From Flavobacterium sp. (GTDB lineage: Bacteria; Bacteroidota; Bacteroidia; Flavobacteriales; Flavobacteriaceae): a stretch of DNA of 64,000 bases. Of the stretch, positions 1-7,058 are shown in pieces. Numbering within the stretch: the stretch's first letter is position 1; each line of letters starts with the position of its first letter. The DNA lies in contig JADGMX010000049.1 in the NCBI GenBank assembly GCA_015234525.1, forward strand, positions 310,001-374,000, in the 5' to 3' direction. Under the pieces are notes generated by a model. It saw only the letters and a program-made list of their open reading frames with translations, was not told the origin of the DNA and did no database searches. The position numbers were made by a program, and so were the translations under genes.

Positions 1-266
1 TCGAGCAATTTGGTGAATGCGCCATAAGCATCGTCAACCTTGATCATGGTTGTTTTGATCTCGTGATCGGGTGTAAAATTCCGATTCACGATAACCACGC
101 TGGCGCCTGTTGTATAAATGTAGTGGCTGTATTTCGGGTTGGAAAGAAAAGATAATGATTCTTCCGCGCCTTCTTCGATTTTAGACAATCGCGATACTAT
201 AGCCTGAGGGTTGCCGACAACATCGCCTTCGAGAATACCCGCTATTTGTTCCGCTGTAAATTTCAT
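1..266 (-). CDS. lpxD: UDP-3-O-acylglucosamine N-acyltransferase LpxD, N-terminal part (cut by window edge)
   Basis: LpxD adds the second, N-linked acyl chain to the lipid A precursor in the cytoplasm. Only the first 88 codons are in the window. They begin MKFTAEQIAGILEGDVVG and continue through SRLSKIEEGAEESLSFLSNP and a KYSHYIYTTGASVVIV stretch. This is the uridine-binding N-terminal domain of LpxD; the hexapeptide-repeat helix lies beyond the edge. The start is the ATG at 264-266. The next gene upstream is the HD phosphohydrolase, 33 bases away on the same strand, so the two are probably cotranscribed. In flavobacteria lpxD is usually followed by other lipid A genes, which cannot be seen here. 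The identification rests on the N-terminal domain alone. Confidence 0.88.
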   Translation of the reverse strand, partial: MKFTAEQIAGILEGDVVGNPQAIVSRLSKIEEGAEESLSFLSNPKYSHYIYTTGASVVIVNRNFTPDHEIKTTMIKVDDAYGAFTKLL

Positions 267-299
267 TGCGACAAAAATATAAAAAATAGGTTTGGTATC

Positions 300-1532
300 T
301 TATTTTTCGGCAAGTTGTTTTGGAAAACATATGTAATACTTAGTCACCGGTTTAGACAATGCTTTCAAGCTTAATTGGTCTGAAGCATCGACAACATCTT
401 CGATCGTTCCATCTTTTCGCAAGATGTGAATCGGTTCGATATTCACCGAATACGCCTGGTTTTTTATCTTGCCTTTAAACACAAAAAACTTGACTTCTTC
501 GCGACTCAGGTTGCTTTGGGCAGCATACTTTTGCAAAATCTCCTGATACTGTTCAGAGGAAAACTTCTCGTTGCTCAATTTGATTTTCAGTAAATTCCGA
601 TTGATCAGCATCGCACTCAGCGAACTTATAATGTGGTCGTCATGAAATTGCCACTCTTTAATCGCACTGATAATGTCATTGTCATCAAGCCTTGAAAAAA
701 TTTCCAACGTTGTCAAATCGAATGTCGACTCGTCAATCTTGTTCTGCAGAAAAAACGAAAGCGGCGTGCTGGCTAACAAAACTTCGCCTTTATGCGATAG
801 TTCCTTGGCGCGTTTCAAAATTTTCATCAGGATCAATTCGGCCACCAAACTCGTTTTATGCAAATAGGCTTGCCAATACATGAGCCGGCGGGCGGTCAGG
901 AATTTCTCAACCGAATAAATCCCTTTTTCCTCGATCACCAAAATGTCATCAACCACGTTCATCATCTGAATCAGTCGCTCCGAATTGATATTCCCCTCGG
1001 CAACGCCGGTAAAAAAGCTGTCGCGTTTTAAATAATCCATCCGATCCATGTCAAGCTGACTCGAGATCAGTTGCAGCATAAACTTTCGGTGATAATTTCC
1101 ACGAAATATTTTTATAGCAAGCGACAGTTGACCTTCAAACTCGGCGTCCAGTTTGTCCATAAACATCAGCGAGATGGTTTCGTGATGCACACCCTCAACA
1201 ATGCTGCGTTCCATCGCGTGAGAAAACGGCCCATGGCCAATGTCGTGAAGTAAAATCGCAATGTAGAGCGCTTGTTCTTCTTCAGCAGAAATCGAAACGT
1301 TTTTACTCCTTAAAACATCAACAGCCTTTTGCATCAAGTGCATGCAACCAAGTGCATGATGAAATCGCGTATGATGCGCTCCGGGATAAACCAACGACGA
1401 AAGCCCCATTTGCGAGATGCGTCGCAACCTTTGAAAGTACGGATGCTGCACCAAATCGTAAATCAGCGCACTCGGCAAGGTTATGAAACCGTAAATTGGA
1501 TCGTTGAAAATCTTTAATTTATTCGTGTTCAA
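300..1532 (-). CDS. HD-domain phosphohydrolase (dNTPase/SAMHD1-like)
   Basis: A 410-residue soluble protein of the HD superfamily, in the group related to dGTP triphosphohydrolases and SAMHD1. The metal-binding signature is visible: HHTRFHHALG at residues 53-62 and LLHDIGHGPFSHAME at 94-108, with the HD pair at 96-97. The N-terminus (KIFNDPIYGFI) is typical of bacterial members of this group. Family members hydrolyse nucleotides, often dNTPs; the actual substrate cannot be read from sequence. It lies just upstream of lpxD on the same strand. A -7 box TATATTTG on the minus strand at 1548-1555 is 16 bases before the ATG and fits the chosen start. Confidence 0.85.
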   Translation of the reverse strand: MNTNKLKIFNDPIYGFITLPSALIYDLVQHPYFQRLRRISQMGLSSLVYPGAHHTRFHHALGCMHLMQKAVDVLRSKNVSISAEEEQALYIAILLHDIGHGPFSHAMERSIVEGVHHETISLMFMDKLDAEFEGQLSLAIKIFRGNYHRKFMLQLISSQLDMDRMDYLKRDSFFTGVAEGNINSERLIQMMNVVDDILVIEEKGIYSVEKFLTARRLMYWQAYLHKTSLVAELILMKILKRAKELSHKGEVLLASTPLSFFLQNKIDESTFDLTTLEIFSRLDDNDIISAIKEWQFHDDHIISSLSAMLINRNLLKIKLSNEKFSSEQYQEILQKYAAQSNLSREEVKFFVFKGKIKNQAYSVNIEPIHILRKDGTIEDVVDASDQLSLKALSKPVTKYYICFPKQLAEK

Positions 1533-1547
1533 ACTTTATTATTTTCG

Positions 1548-1555
1548 CAAATATA
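1548..1555 (-). promoter_or_regulatory. Promoter -7 box for the HD phosphohydrolase gene
   Basis: TATATTTG on the minus strand matches the Bacteroidota consensus TAnnTTTG and lies 16 bases before the ATG. A clear -33 TTG was not found at the usual distance. Confidence 0.6.
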
Positions 1556-1661
1556 AGACATTTCGCGCTGTCGTTTCAGTCTCGGAATCACGAGTTTAAA
1601 GCTTTCGATAAACATTTTTCAAGTGCTAAAAAGCTAATTAACAAAGATTTAGGTTCAATTA

Positions 1662-1692
1662 TTTGCCGTCAGCCGAATCTTCCGTATCTTTG
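1662..1692 (+). promoter_or_regulatory. Strong Bacteroidota promoter of a small transcription unit
   Basis: TTTG at 1662-1665 and TATCTTTG at 1685-1692 are separated by 19 bases. This is an essentially ideal match to the TTTG-N19-TAnnTTTG promoter of Bacteroidota. Transcription should start near 1697, just ahead of the 33-codon ORF at 1710. Confidence 0.8.
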
Positions 1693-1709
1693 CGGTTAAT
1701 ATCATTGTC

Positions 1710-1811
1710 ATGTACATTAACCAATTTATCGCTGCAACACCCGGACTTTGGAAAATGTCTTATCTCCACGATGATGTTTTTTTGAAAAACTCTAAGGAAT
1801 TTGTGAATTAA
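1710..1811 (+). CDS. Candidate 33-residue small protein (or small RNA)
   Basis: An ATG-to-TAA ORF of 33 codons starting MYINQFIAATPGLWKMSYLH and ending KNSKEFVN. It sits between a near-perfect promoter (1662-1692) and a hairpin terminator (1814-1850), so a short transcript of about 150 bases is predicted. I do not recognise the peptide. It has no clear membrane segment, and no purine-rich ribosome-binding site precedes it. The transcript could instead work as a non-coding RNA with an incidental ORF. It lies in the 360-base gap between the divergent HD and Gre-factor genes. Confidence 0.4.
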   Translation: MYINQFIAATPGLWKMSYLHDDVFLKNSKEFVN

Positions 1812-1813
1812 TC

Positions 1814-1850
1814 CCTGTCGCGGTCCAAAGACAGGGAACCCTCTTTTTAT
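1814..1850 (+). terminator. Rho-independent-type terminator after the small ORF
   Basis: CCCTGTC and GACAGGG form a 7-bp stem around a GCGGTCCAAA loop, followed by AACCCTCTTTTTAT. It begins just after the stop codon of the 33-codon ORF. The U-run is short, so termination may be partial. Confidence 0.6.
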
Positions 1851-1945
1851 TTCATAAAAATAATCGCTGATCGTAATAGTTCAATCGACACCTGATGCTC
1901 GTTTGGACCATGAGCTATGTTATGGTCGGCACCATTCAAAAAAAC

Positions 1946-2323
1946 ATGTCGCAACATTTAATATTGACAACAGGAATTTACGATTTAATTAAAGAACAAG
2001 TACGCCGAAGAAAAGTTTCCGATATCGAGGGAGAGCGTCTTTTGCTAGAACTTAAGCATGCCAAACAAGTGCGTCGCCGGGATCTTCCGGACGATGTTGT
2101 CAGCATCGACTCGCGCGTAACAATCAAAAATCACGAAAGTGGCGCTGAGGAAGTTCACACTTTTGTACCACCGGGAAAAGCGCGTCAGCGACATAAAACC
2201 CAATCGATTATCACACCAATGGGTCTTGCTTTGGTTGGGTATAAACCGGGCAGCCGAATCAAATGGCCGTTTAATGGCGGTCAGGAAAAAGAGCTCGAAA
2301 TTCTAAAAGTTGAGCGTATATAA
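1946..2323 (+). CDS. GreA/GreB-family transcription factor-like protein (Rnk-type)
   Basis: A 125-residue protein with the C-terminal FKBP-like fold of the GreA/GreB family. Visible features are the segment DVVSIDSRVTIKN, the motif ITPMGLALVGYKPGSRIKWP, which is the usual conserved end of the domain, and a closing LEILKVERI. The N-terminal part is short and charged (QVRRRKVSDIEGERLLLELK) rather than the full coiled coil of GreA, so it resembles Rnk or short Gre factors that bind the RNA polymerase secondary channel. The reading frame is open further upstream to an ATG at 1895, but the ATG at 1946 (MSQHLIL) starts where homology is expected. A strong terminator follows at 2329. Confidence 0.72.
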   Translation: MSQHLILTTGIYDLIKEQVRRRKVSDIEGERLLLELKHAKQVRRRDLPDDVVSIDSRVTIKNHESGAEEVHTFVPPGKARQRHKTQSIITPMGLALVGYKPGSRIKWPFNGGQEKELEILKVERI

Positions 2324-2328
2324 CAAAG

Positions 2329-2359
2329 AATCCCGGAATTATGTCCGGGATTTTTTTTT
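2329..2359 (+). terminator. Terminator of the Gre-like gene
   Basis: AATCCCGGA and TCCGGGATT form a 9-bp stem with a six-base loop, followed by an unbroken T-run to 2359. It begins 5 bases after the stop codon. A dispersed repeat element begins directly after it. Confidence 0.9.
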
Positions 2360-2436
2360 AGGAGCTATTTCCGGCTATCGGCTTTATCTCTCCGCTACCG
2401 CTACGAGGATACCGCCTCTATCCGGGCTAAGGCAAG
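2360..2436 (+). repeat. Dispersed intergenic repeat, type 1 ends (copy A)
   Basis: Begins AGGAGCTATTTCCGGCTATCGG and ends CTCTATCCGGGCTAAGG. It shares the outline GAGCTATTTCC-GCTATC...GATRCCGC-...-GGGCTA with copies at 13943, 44136 and 47489, but its middle is diverged. It immediately follows a terminator. Its right end runs into the helicase gene, and the helicase stop codon (minus-strand TAG at 2427-2429) lies inside it. Confidence 0.75.
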
Positions 2437-3992
2437 ATGGCATCATCAACTGATAATTTAAGCAGTTCCTTCGAGTCCTCAGGTTGGTATTTATGGAATA
2501 TCTTGGTAATTAACGTCTGTAAACGCTGTTTATAGTCGTCAGTCAGCCAATCACGGTAACTTTTGGTCGATTTCTCAAGTCGCTGACAATAATATTTTAC
2601 CCTAAAAATAATTTCCGGATCGAGTTGTTTCGATAATTCGATTGCCTGCGAAATGCTGTCGCTGTTCTCAATACACAAAAATGCATGTTGCCGGATCGAT
2701 TCCCAAATGACTTCTTTGTGTTTGTCACCTTCTTCTTCAACCCGCCTAAAAGCGTCATCAAGATCGAAGCTAACTTCAGCACTTCGGCTAAATAACGCCC
2801 GCATTGCTTGTGGCATCACATAGGTCGATTCATTTACCGAATCTGAATCCGAATAACTCTCAAGATAATGCTCAGGATGGTCAAATACATCCTGCCAATC
2901 AATATTGCGATCCCAAACGCCAAATCGCGCCGCATTGTTTCCCAAATCAATAATGTCGAACGATTTTTTGCCTCTCAATCGCCTCGATCCACGTCCAATC
3001 ATTTGGTAATAAAGCGTGAGCGATTTTGTGGCACGATTTAAAATGACCGTTTCAACCGAAGGCTCATCAAAGCCCGTAGTTAATATCGAAACCGAGGTTA
3101 AAATGCTTCCTTTGGTGGATTTAAACCATTTTAATATTTCTTTTCGCTCTTTGTACGGAGTTTTATTGTCAAGATGCCGAATCGGAAGGCCGGCTGATTT
3201 AAAGGTGTCAAAAACCTGAAGCGAACTTATAATTCCATTGTTAAAGATCAGGGTTTTCTTGCCTTTCGCCTTTTGCTCGTAAGCATTCAGCAGCAATTCC
3301 TGCATACTCTGGCTTGCGTAGAGTTCGTCGCTTGATTTTACCGTAAAATCTCCGTTGATCCCGGTTTTAAGCGAATTTAATTCAACATCATACGCATAGG
3401 AAACTCCTTGCGCCAGAAATCCTCGTTCGATCAGCGACGGAATGCTCTCGCCCACGATCAATTCTTTATAGGTTCGTTTCATCGGCAAACGTGAATCTGA
3501 ACTCAATGGCGTTGCCGTCACACCGATAATAAAGGCGTTTTTGAATTTTGACAGTAATTTTCCAAACGAGTTGTGATGCGCCTCATCGATGATGACAAGA
3601 CCGATATCGTCAATCGGAACCTTTTTCTCGCGAAGCCTGTTTTTAAGGGTTTCAACCATCGCCACATAACAGCGATACGGATTATCGGCAGGAAGTACTT
3701 TTAATTTGCTGGTAATCGATTTGCTGACGATGTCCGCATTTTTGATCGTAGTCGATGTTTGTTTGCAAAGCTCCACACGATGCGTGAGAACAAGTGCTTT
3801 CTTGTCGGACGATTCTAAAAAACGCTTTACGATTTCAGTAAAGACGACGGTTTTTCCGCCACCGGTAGGAAGTTGGTAGAGCAATCTTCCCTGTCCGTTT
3901 TGATTAATGATCTTTTCAAGGATCGTGTTGATATCCGCTTTTTGATACGGATACAAAACCTTGCGTGAAGGCTTTTTGATAATGGTTTCCAT
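2427..3992 (-). CDS. DEAD/DEAH-box helicase (SSL2/type III restriction-like)
   Basis: A 521-residue superfamily 2 helicase. The N-terminal lobe shows LYPYQKADI, Walker A QLPTGGGKTVVFTEI, and DEAH in LVIIDEAHHNSF, followed by GVTATP. The C-terminal lobe shows ILTTGFDEPSVETVIL and the arginine-finger motif YQMIGRGSRRL. Such proteins act on DNA or RNA; the substrate is unknown. The frame is open to 4043, but that stretch overlaps a terminator hairpin (4008-4039), so the ATG at 3992 (METIIKKPSRKVLYPYQ) is preferred. The C-terminal codons fall in repeat copy A, which suggests that insertion of the repeat changed the end of the gene. It stands alone, downstream of the two hydrophilic-protein genes. 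Confidence 0.82.
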   Translation of the reverse strand: METIIKKPSRKVLYPYQKADINTILEKIINQNGQGRLLYQLPTGGGKTVVFTEIVKRFLESSDKKALVLTHRVELCKQTSTTIKNADIVSKSITSKLKVLPADNPYRCYVAMVETLKNRLREKKVPIDDIGLVIIDEAHHNSFGKLLSKFKNAFIIGVTATPLSSDSRLPMKRTYKELIVGESIPSLIERGFLAQGVSYAYDVELNSLKTGINGDFTVKSSDELYASQSMQELLLNAYEQKAKGKKTLIFNNGIISSLQVFDTFKSAGLPIRHLDNKTPYKERKEILKWFKSTKGSILTSVSILTTGFDEPSVETVILNRATKSLTLYYQMIGRGSRRLRGKKSFDIIDLGNNAARFGVWDRNIDWQDVFDHPEHYLESYSDSDSVNESTYVMPQAMRALFSRSAEVSFDLDDAFRRVEEEGDKHKEVIWESIRQHAFLCIENSDSISQAIELSKQLDPEIIFRVKYYCQRLEKSTKSYRDWLTDDYKQRLQTLITKIFHKYQPEDSKELLKLSVDDAILP

Positions 3993-4007
3993 TGAGATTT
4001 GGGTATC

Positions 4008-4039
4008 AAAAAACGGCCTGCAACAGCAAACCGTTTTTC
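4008..4039 (-). terminator. Terminator after the hydrophilic-protein genes
   Basis: On the minus strand AAAACGG and CCGTTTT form a stem followed by a T-run. It lies 26 bases beyond the stop codon of the 101-residue gene and just before the helicase start at 3992. Confidence 0.6.
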
Positions 4040-4064
4040 TCAAATTAAAATTTTGATTGATTTT

Positions 4065-4370
4065 TTAGTGTCCGGATGATCTGCCCGACGCACCCGAATT
4101 GCCTTTAATTAGATCTTCGTTACTGCGTGAGCTTACAACATCGCTGTGGTGCTTATTTCCGGTGCGGCTTCCCATTCCGGCGTCATATGAACTATGATCA
4201 GATCGGGCAGATTCCGCTCCGTAACCGTCGGCATCGACGTTAGGATTCACTTCATGTGTTTCCGCATCGTCCTTCTTTAGGTACATGCTATCGGATTCTT
4301 TCTGGTTGAAATCGCGGTTCTCCCCTTGCCTATTGGCATGATCCCAATTGTTTTTTTCGTTTTCAGGCAT
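4065..4370 (-). CDS. Small disordered hydrophilic protein
   Basis: A 101-residue protein with almost no hydrophobic residues, beginning MPENEKNNWDHANRQGENRD and ending GNSGASGRSSGH. It is rich in N, D, S, G, H and charged residues, so it is predicted to be disordered. No signal peptide or membrane segment is visible. The composition resembles stress-related hydrophilins, but no family motif was recognised and the function is unknown. It lies 12 bases after a second protein of similar composition on the same strand, followed by a terminator, so the two form a small operon. Confidence 0.6.
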   Translation of the reverse strand: MPENEKNNWDHANRQGENRDFNQKESDSMYLKKDDAETHEVNPNVDADGYGAESARSDHSSYDAGMGSRTGNKHHSDVVSSRSNEDLIKGNSGASGRSSGH

Positions 4371-4382
4371 GGCTTCTCGATT

Positions 4383-4706
4383 TTAGTTGCTGGTTTCTTC
4401 TTCGTTGTCGGAATTTTCAAAATCATTAATGATATCCTTACGGGTATACTGACCTGACATTCCGTAATTTTCGTCGGTGAGTTTCTCTTTCCGATCGGAT
4501 GCACTGTAGTTGGCGCCCGTTCCGGTATTTGAATAATCATCGTTCTCGCTCTTGGCGCGTTGAACATTTGTTTCAGCCTGATCATCCTCTTGAAAATCGT
4601 CTTGCTGGCGCATGTTCTGATTGTGAAATTGCTGATTGTTGTTCGATGAAGTGTACTCGCGGTTGCGGTTCTCTTCGCTTTGGTTGTTTCTATCTTCGCT
4701 TATCAT
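4383..4706 (-). CDS. Small disordered hydrophilic protein (N/Q/E-rich)
   Basis: A 107-residue protein from the ATG at 4706 (MISEDRNNQSEENRNREY) to EETSN. It is dominated by N, Q, D, E, S and R, with a glutamine/asparagine-rich middle (SSNNNQQFHNQNMRQQDD) and a more conserved-looking C-terminal part (KLTDENYGMSGQYTRKDI). The frame is open upstream to 4796, but those residues are hydrophobic, unlike the rest, and probably represent promoter DNA. It is the first gene of a two-gene unit with the 101-residue protein. Function unknown; a role in osmotic or desiccation stress is only a guess from composition. Confidence 0.6.
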   Translation of the reverse strand: MISEDRNNQSEENRNREYTSSNNNQQFHNQNMRQQDDFQEDDQAETNVQRAKSENDDYSNTGTGANYSASDRKEKLTDENYGMSGQYTRKDIINDFENSDNEEETSN

Positions 4707-4758
4707 AACTTTTGTTTTTTTGAATAAGCATAAAATTACGATTGCCAATCCGCTACAC

Positions 4759-4777
4759 TTTACACGATTAGCGTAAA
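4759..4777. promoter_or_regulatory. Inverted repeat upstream of the hydrophilic-protein operon
   Basis: TTTACACGATTAGCGTAAA is an imperfect 19-base palindrome with outer arms TTTAC/GTAAA. It lies 53-71 bases before the start at 4706, in the region where an operator for that gene would be expected. It could also act on divergent porX (start 4886). Confidence 0.35.
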
Positions 4778-4885
4778 ATGTTACAGCAAAAGCCATATCT
4801 CATTTACGGAAAATATTTACAATAACTTTAAGAGCGGACTCATCTACAAAATTGTTAAATTGCCTTTTCTAACTGAGAAAATTTG

Positions 4886-6439
4886 ATGGATAAAATAAAG
4901 ATACTTTGGGTTGATGATGAAATCGACTTATTAAAACCACATGTGTTGTTTCTCGAGAAGAAAAACTACGAGGTGACAACCTGCAATAACGGTCGCGATG
5001 CCATTGATGTCTTCAGTGAAGGCGATTTCGACATTGTTTTTTTGGATGAAAACATGCCGGGAATGAGCGGACTCGAGACTTTAGCCGAGATCAAGGAAAA
5101 GAAAGCGTCGACTCCTGTTATTATGATCACCAAAAGTGAGGAAGAATATATTATGGAGGAAGCAATCGGATCGAAAATTGCCGATTATCTCATAAAACCG
5201 GTCAACCCAAACCAAATTTTACTCAGCATCAAGAAAAACCTGGACCACTCGAGGTTGATTTCTGAAAAAACCACACTTGATTACCAAAAGGAATTCAGGA
5301 AAATCGCGGTCGATATGTCGATGGTAAATTCTTATGAAGAATGGGCTGAACTTTATCGTCGCCTGTTGTTTTGGGAGTTGCAACTTGAAAATATCGAGGA
5401 TCAGGGAATGTCTGAAATCCTGGAATCCCAGAAGATCGAGGCAAACTCGCAATTCGGAAAGTTCATCGAGCGGAATTACGAAAGTTGGTTTGAACCAAAA
5501 GCCGACAAACCGGTGCAATCGCATACACTTTTCAGAGAACTTGTTGTGCCTGAAATTACAAAGAAAGACCGCCCGGTTTTATTCGTAGTTATCGACAACT
5601 TGAGATACGACCAGTGGAAAGCTTTCGAAAGCGTGGTTTCTAATCATTATAAACTTGAAAAAGAAGTTCCATATTATGCGATTCTTCCAACGGCAACCCA
5701 GTATGCGAGAAATGCGATTTTCTCGGGATTGACGCCGCTTGAAATGGAAAAACAATTTCCCCAGTATTGGAAAAACGATGTTGAAGAAGGCGGGAAAAAT
5801 TTATATGAAGCTGAATTCTTAACTGCTCATTTAAAGCGGCTTGGACTTAACATCAAACAGGATTACTTTAAGATCACAAATTTCGCCGGTGGTAAGAAAT
5901 TGGTTGACAGTTTTAAGTCGTACAAGAATAATGATTTGGTTACGATCGTTTACAATTTCATCGACATGTTATCGCATGCCAAAACTGAAATGGATGTTGT
6001 AAAGGAACTCGCCGCCGACGATAAAGCCTATCGTTCCCTTACCCTTTCGTGGTTTCGAAATTCGCCTTTGCTTGAAATCATTCAGCAAGCGCAACAGCTT
6101 GGCTTTAAATTAATCATCACCACTGATCACGGCACGATAAACGTCAAGAATCCTTCGAAAGTGATTGGCGATAAGAACACAAGTTTGAATCTTCGCTATA
6201 AAACCGGCCGAAGTCTCACGTATGAAGATCGCGATGTTTATGCCGTAAGAGACCCTAAGCGAGTCCAATTGCCGGCGATAAATATGAGCAGTTCGTATAT
6301 TTTTGCTAAAAACGATTACTTTTTAGCGTATGTAAATAATTACAACCACTATGTTAGCTATTACCGAAATACCTATCAACACGGTGGAATTTCACTTGAA
6401 GAAGTCATTGTCCCATTTCTGGTTTTTAATCCACGTTAA
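4886..6439 (+). CDS. porX: PorX, response regulator with PglZ phosphatase-like domain (type IX secretion)
   Basis: PorX is the cytoplasmic response regulator needed for type IX secretion and gliding in Bacteroidota; it pairs with the kinase PorY. The 517-residue protein has a receiver domain at 1-120 with acidic residues D10/D11, phosphoacceptor D54 (VFLDENMPGMSG), T82 and K104. A helical linker follows, then a PglZ alkaline-phosphatase-like domain. Visible metal-site residues include D237 (VVIDNLRYDQW), T269/T271 (LPTATQY), D360 and H364 (IDMLSHAK), D414/H415 (TTDHGT) and H499 (YQHGGIS). The ATG at 4886 is chosen; a TTG at 4883 precedes it directly. The tsaE start is 2 bases after its stop, so translation is probably coupled. 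Family PorX oligonucleotide phosphodiesterase activity is known from other species. Confidence 0.93.
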   Translation: MDKIKILWVDDEIDLLKPHVLFLEKKNYEVTTCNNGRDAIDVFSEGDFDIVFLDENMPGMSGLETLAEIKEKKASTPVIMITKSEEEYIMEEAIGSKIADYLIKPVNPNQILLSIKKNLDHSRLISEKTTLDYQKEFRKIAVDMSMVNSYEEWAELYRRLLFWELQLENIEDQGMSEILESQKIEANSQFGKFIERNYESWFEPKADKPVQSHTLFRELVVPEITKKDRPVLFVVIDNLRYDQWKAFESVVSNHYKLEKEVPYYAILPTATQYARNAIFSGLTPLEMEKQFPQYWKNDVEEGGKNLYEAEFLTAHLKRLGLNIKQDYFKITNFAGGKKLVDSFKSYKNNDLVTIVYNFIDMLSHAKTEMDVVKELAADDKAYRSLTLSWFRNSPLLEIIQQAQQLGFKLIITTDHGTINVKNPSKVIGDKNTSLNLRYKTGRSLTYEDRDVYAVRDPKRVQLPAINMSSSYIFAKNDYFLAYVNNYNHYVSYYRNTYQHGGISLEEVIVPFLVFNPR

Positions 6440-6441
6440 TT

Positions 6442-6855
6442 ATGGAAATCATTTTCACGCTCGACGAAATCGACGCCGTTGCAAAACGCATCATCAATAA
6501 TGAACCAGCAAAAGTTTTGCTCTTTGAGGGAGCGATGGGCGCCGGAAAAACCACGCTGATCAAAGCCTTTTGCCGTGCTCTCGAGGTTGAAGACACCACG
6601 GGAAGTCCGACGTTTTCGCTTGTTAACGAATATCATTCAGATAAAAACGGTACGATTTATCACTTTGATTTTTATCGGATCAAAGACGATAACGAGGCAC
6701 TTGACATGGGAATTGAAGAGTATTTCTCGTCTGGGAATTACTGCTTTGTTGAATGGCCGGGGAAAATTCCGGATCTTTTGCCCGAGCAGCATGAAGTCGT
6801 AAAGATAATAGTTCAGCCTGATGGGCGTCGGCAGTTAACTTTTAGGAAGTCGTAG
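6442..6855 (+). CDS. tsaE: TsaE, ATPase for tRNA t6A modification
   Basis: TsaE is the P-loop ATPase that works with TsaB and TsaD to put the threonylcarbamoyl group on A37 of ANN-decoding tRNAs. The 137-residue protein has Walker A GAMGAGKTTLIKAF at residues 30-43, the family motif SPTFSLVNEY, IYHFDFYRI, and the late motif CFVEWPGKIPDLLP. Its length is normal for the family. It starts 2 bases after the porX stop and is therefore in the same operon. A type-2 repeat element lies downstream and no hairpin terminator was recognised between them. Confidence 0.93.
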   Translation: MEIIFTLDEIDAVAKRIINNEPAKVLLFEGAMGAGKTTLIKAFCRALEVEDTTGSPTFSLVNEYHSDKNGTIYHFDFYRIKDDNEALDMGIEEYFSSGNYCFVEWPGKIPDLLPEQHEVVKIIVQPDGRRQLTFRKS

Positions 6856-6896
6856 TGCTTGGAGCAATTACATCCAATGAACCTGCGGATCTTTGC

Positions 6897-6977
6897 GTGA
6901 GGGATGGAAGCTAAGTGCCGTGCACTGCGAACAGCCCGACCGGCCCCTGAAGCTTTGGGCCGGGCACGCCCAAATAT
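6897..6977 (+). repeat. Dispersed intergenic repeat, type 2 ends (copy E1)
   Basis: Begins CTTTGCGTGAGGGATGGAAGC and runs through CGAACAGCCCGACCGGCCCC to GGGCACGCCCAAATATC. The element at 41595 shares both ends (CTTTGCGnnAGGGATGG and ACAGCCCGRCCG...CGCCCAAAnATC). The middle of this copy is diverged: the ATCCTTTT/AAAAGATATA core is lost. It occupies most of the gap between tsaE and the alanine dehydrogenase gene. Confidence 0.65.
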
Positions 6978-7058
6978 CGATTGATTCCATTAAGCCAATT
7001 TGGCGAATTTATAAGATTTTTCTAACTTAGACCACAATTTTCAGAAGCGAATGAGACC

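Noticed and set aside
3993..4043. Upstream extension of the DEAD/DEAH helicase
   Set aside because: The extra codons lie in a hairpin terminator; the ATG at 3992 matches the family start.
4277..4585. A 102-codon minus-strand frame overlapping both hydrophilic-protein genes
   Set aside because: It spans the junction of two better-supported frames and reads as low-complexity noise rich in K, T and P.
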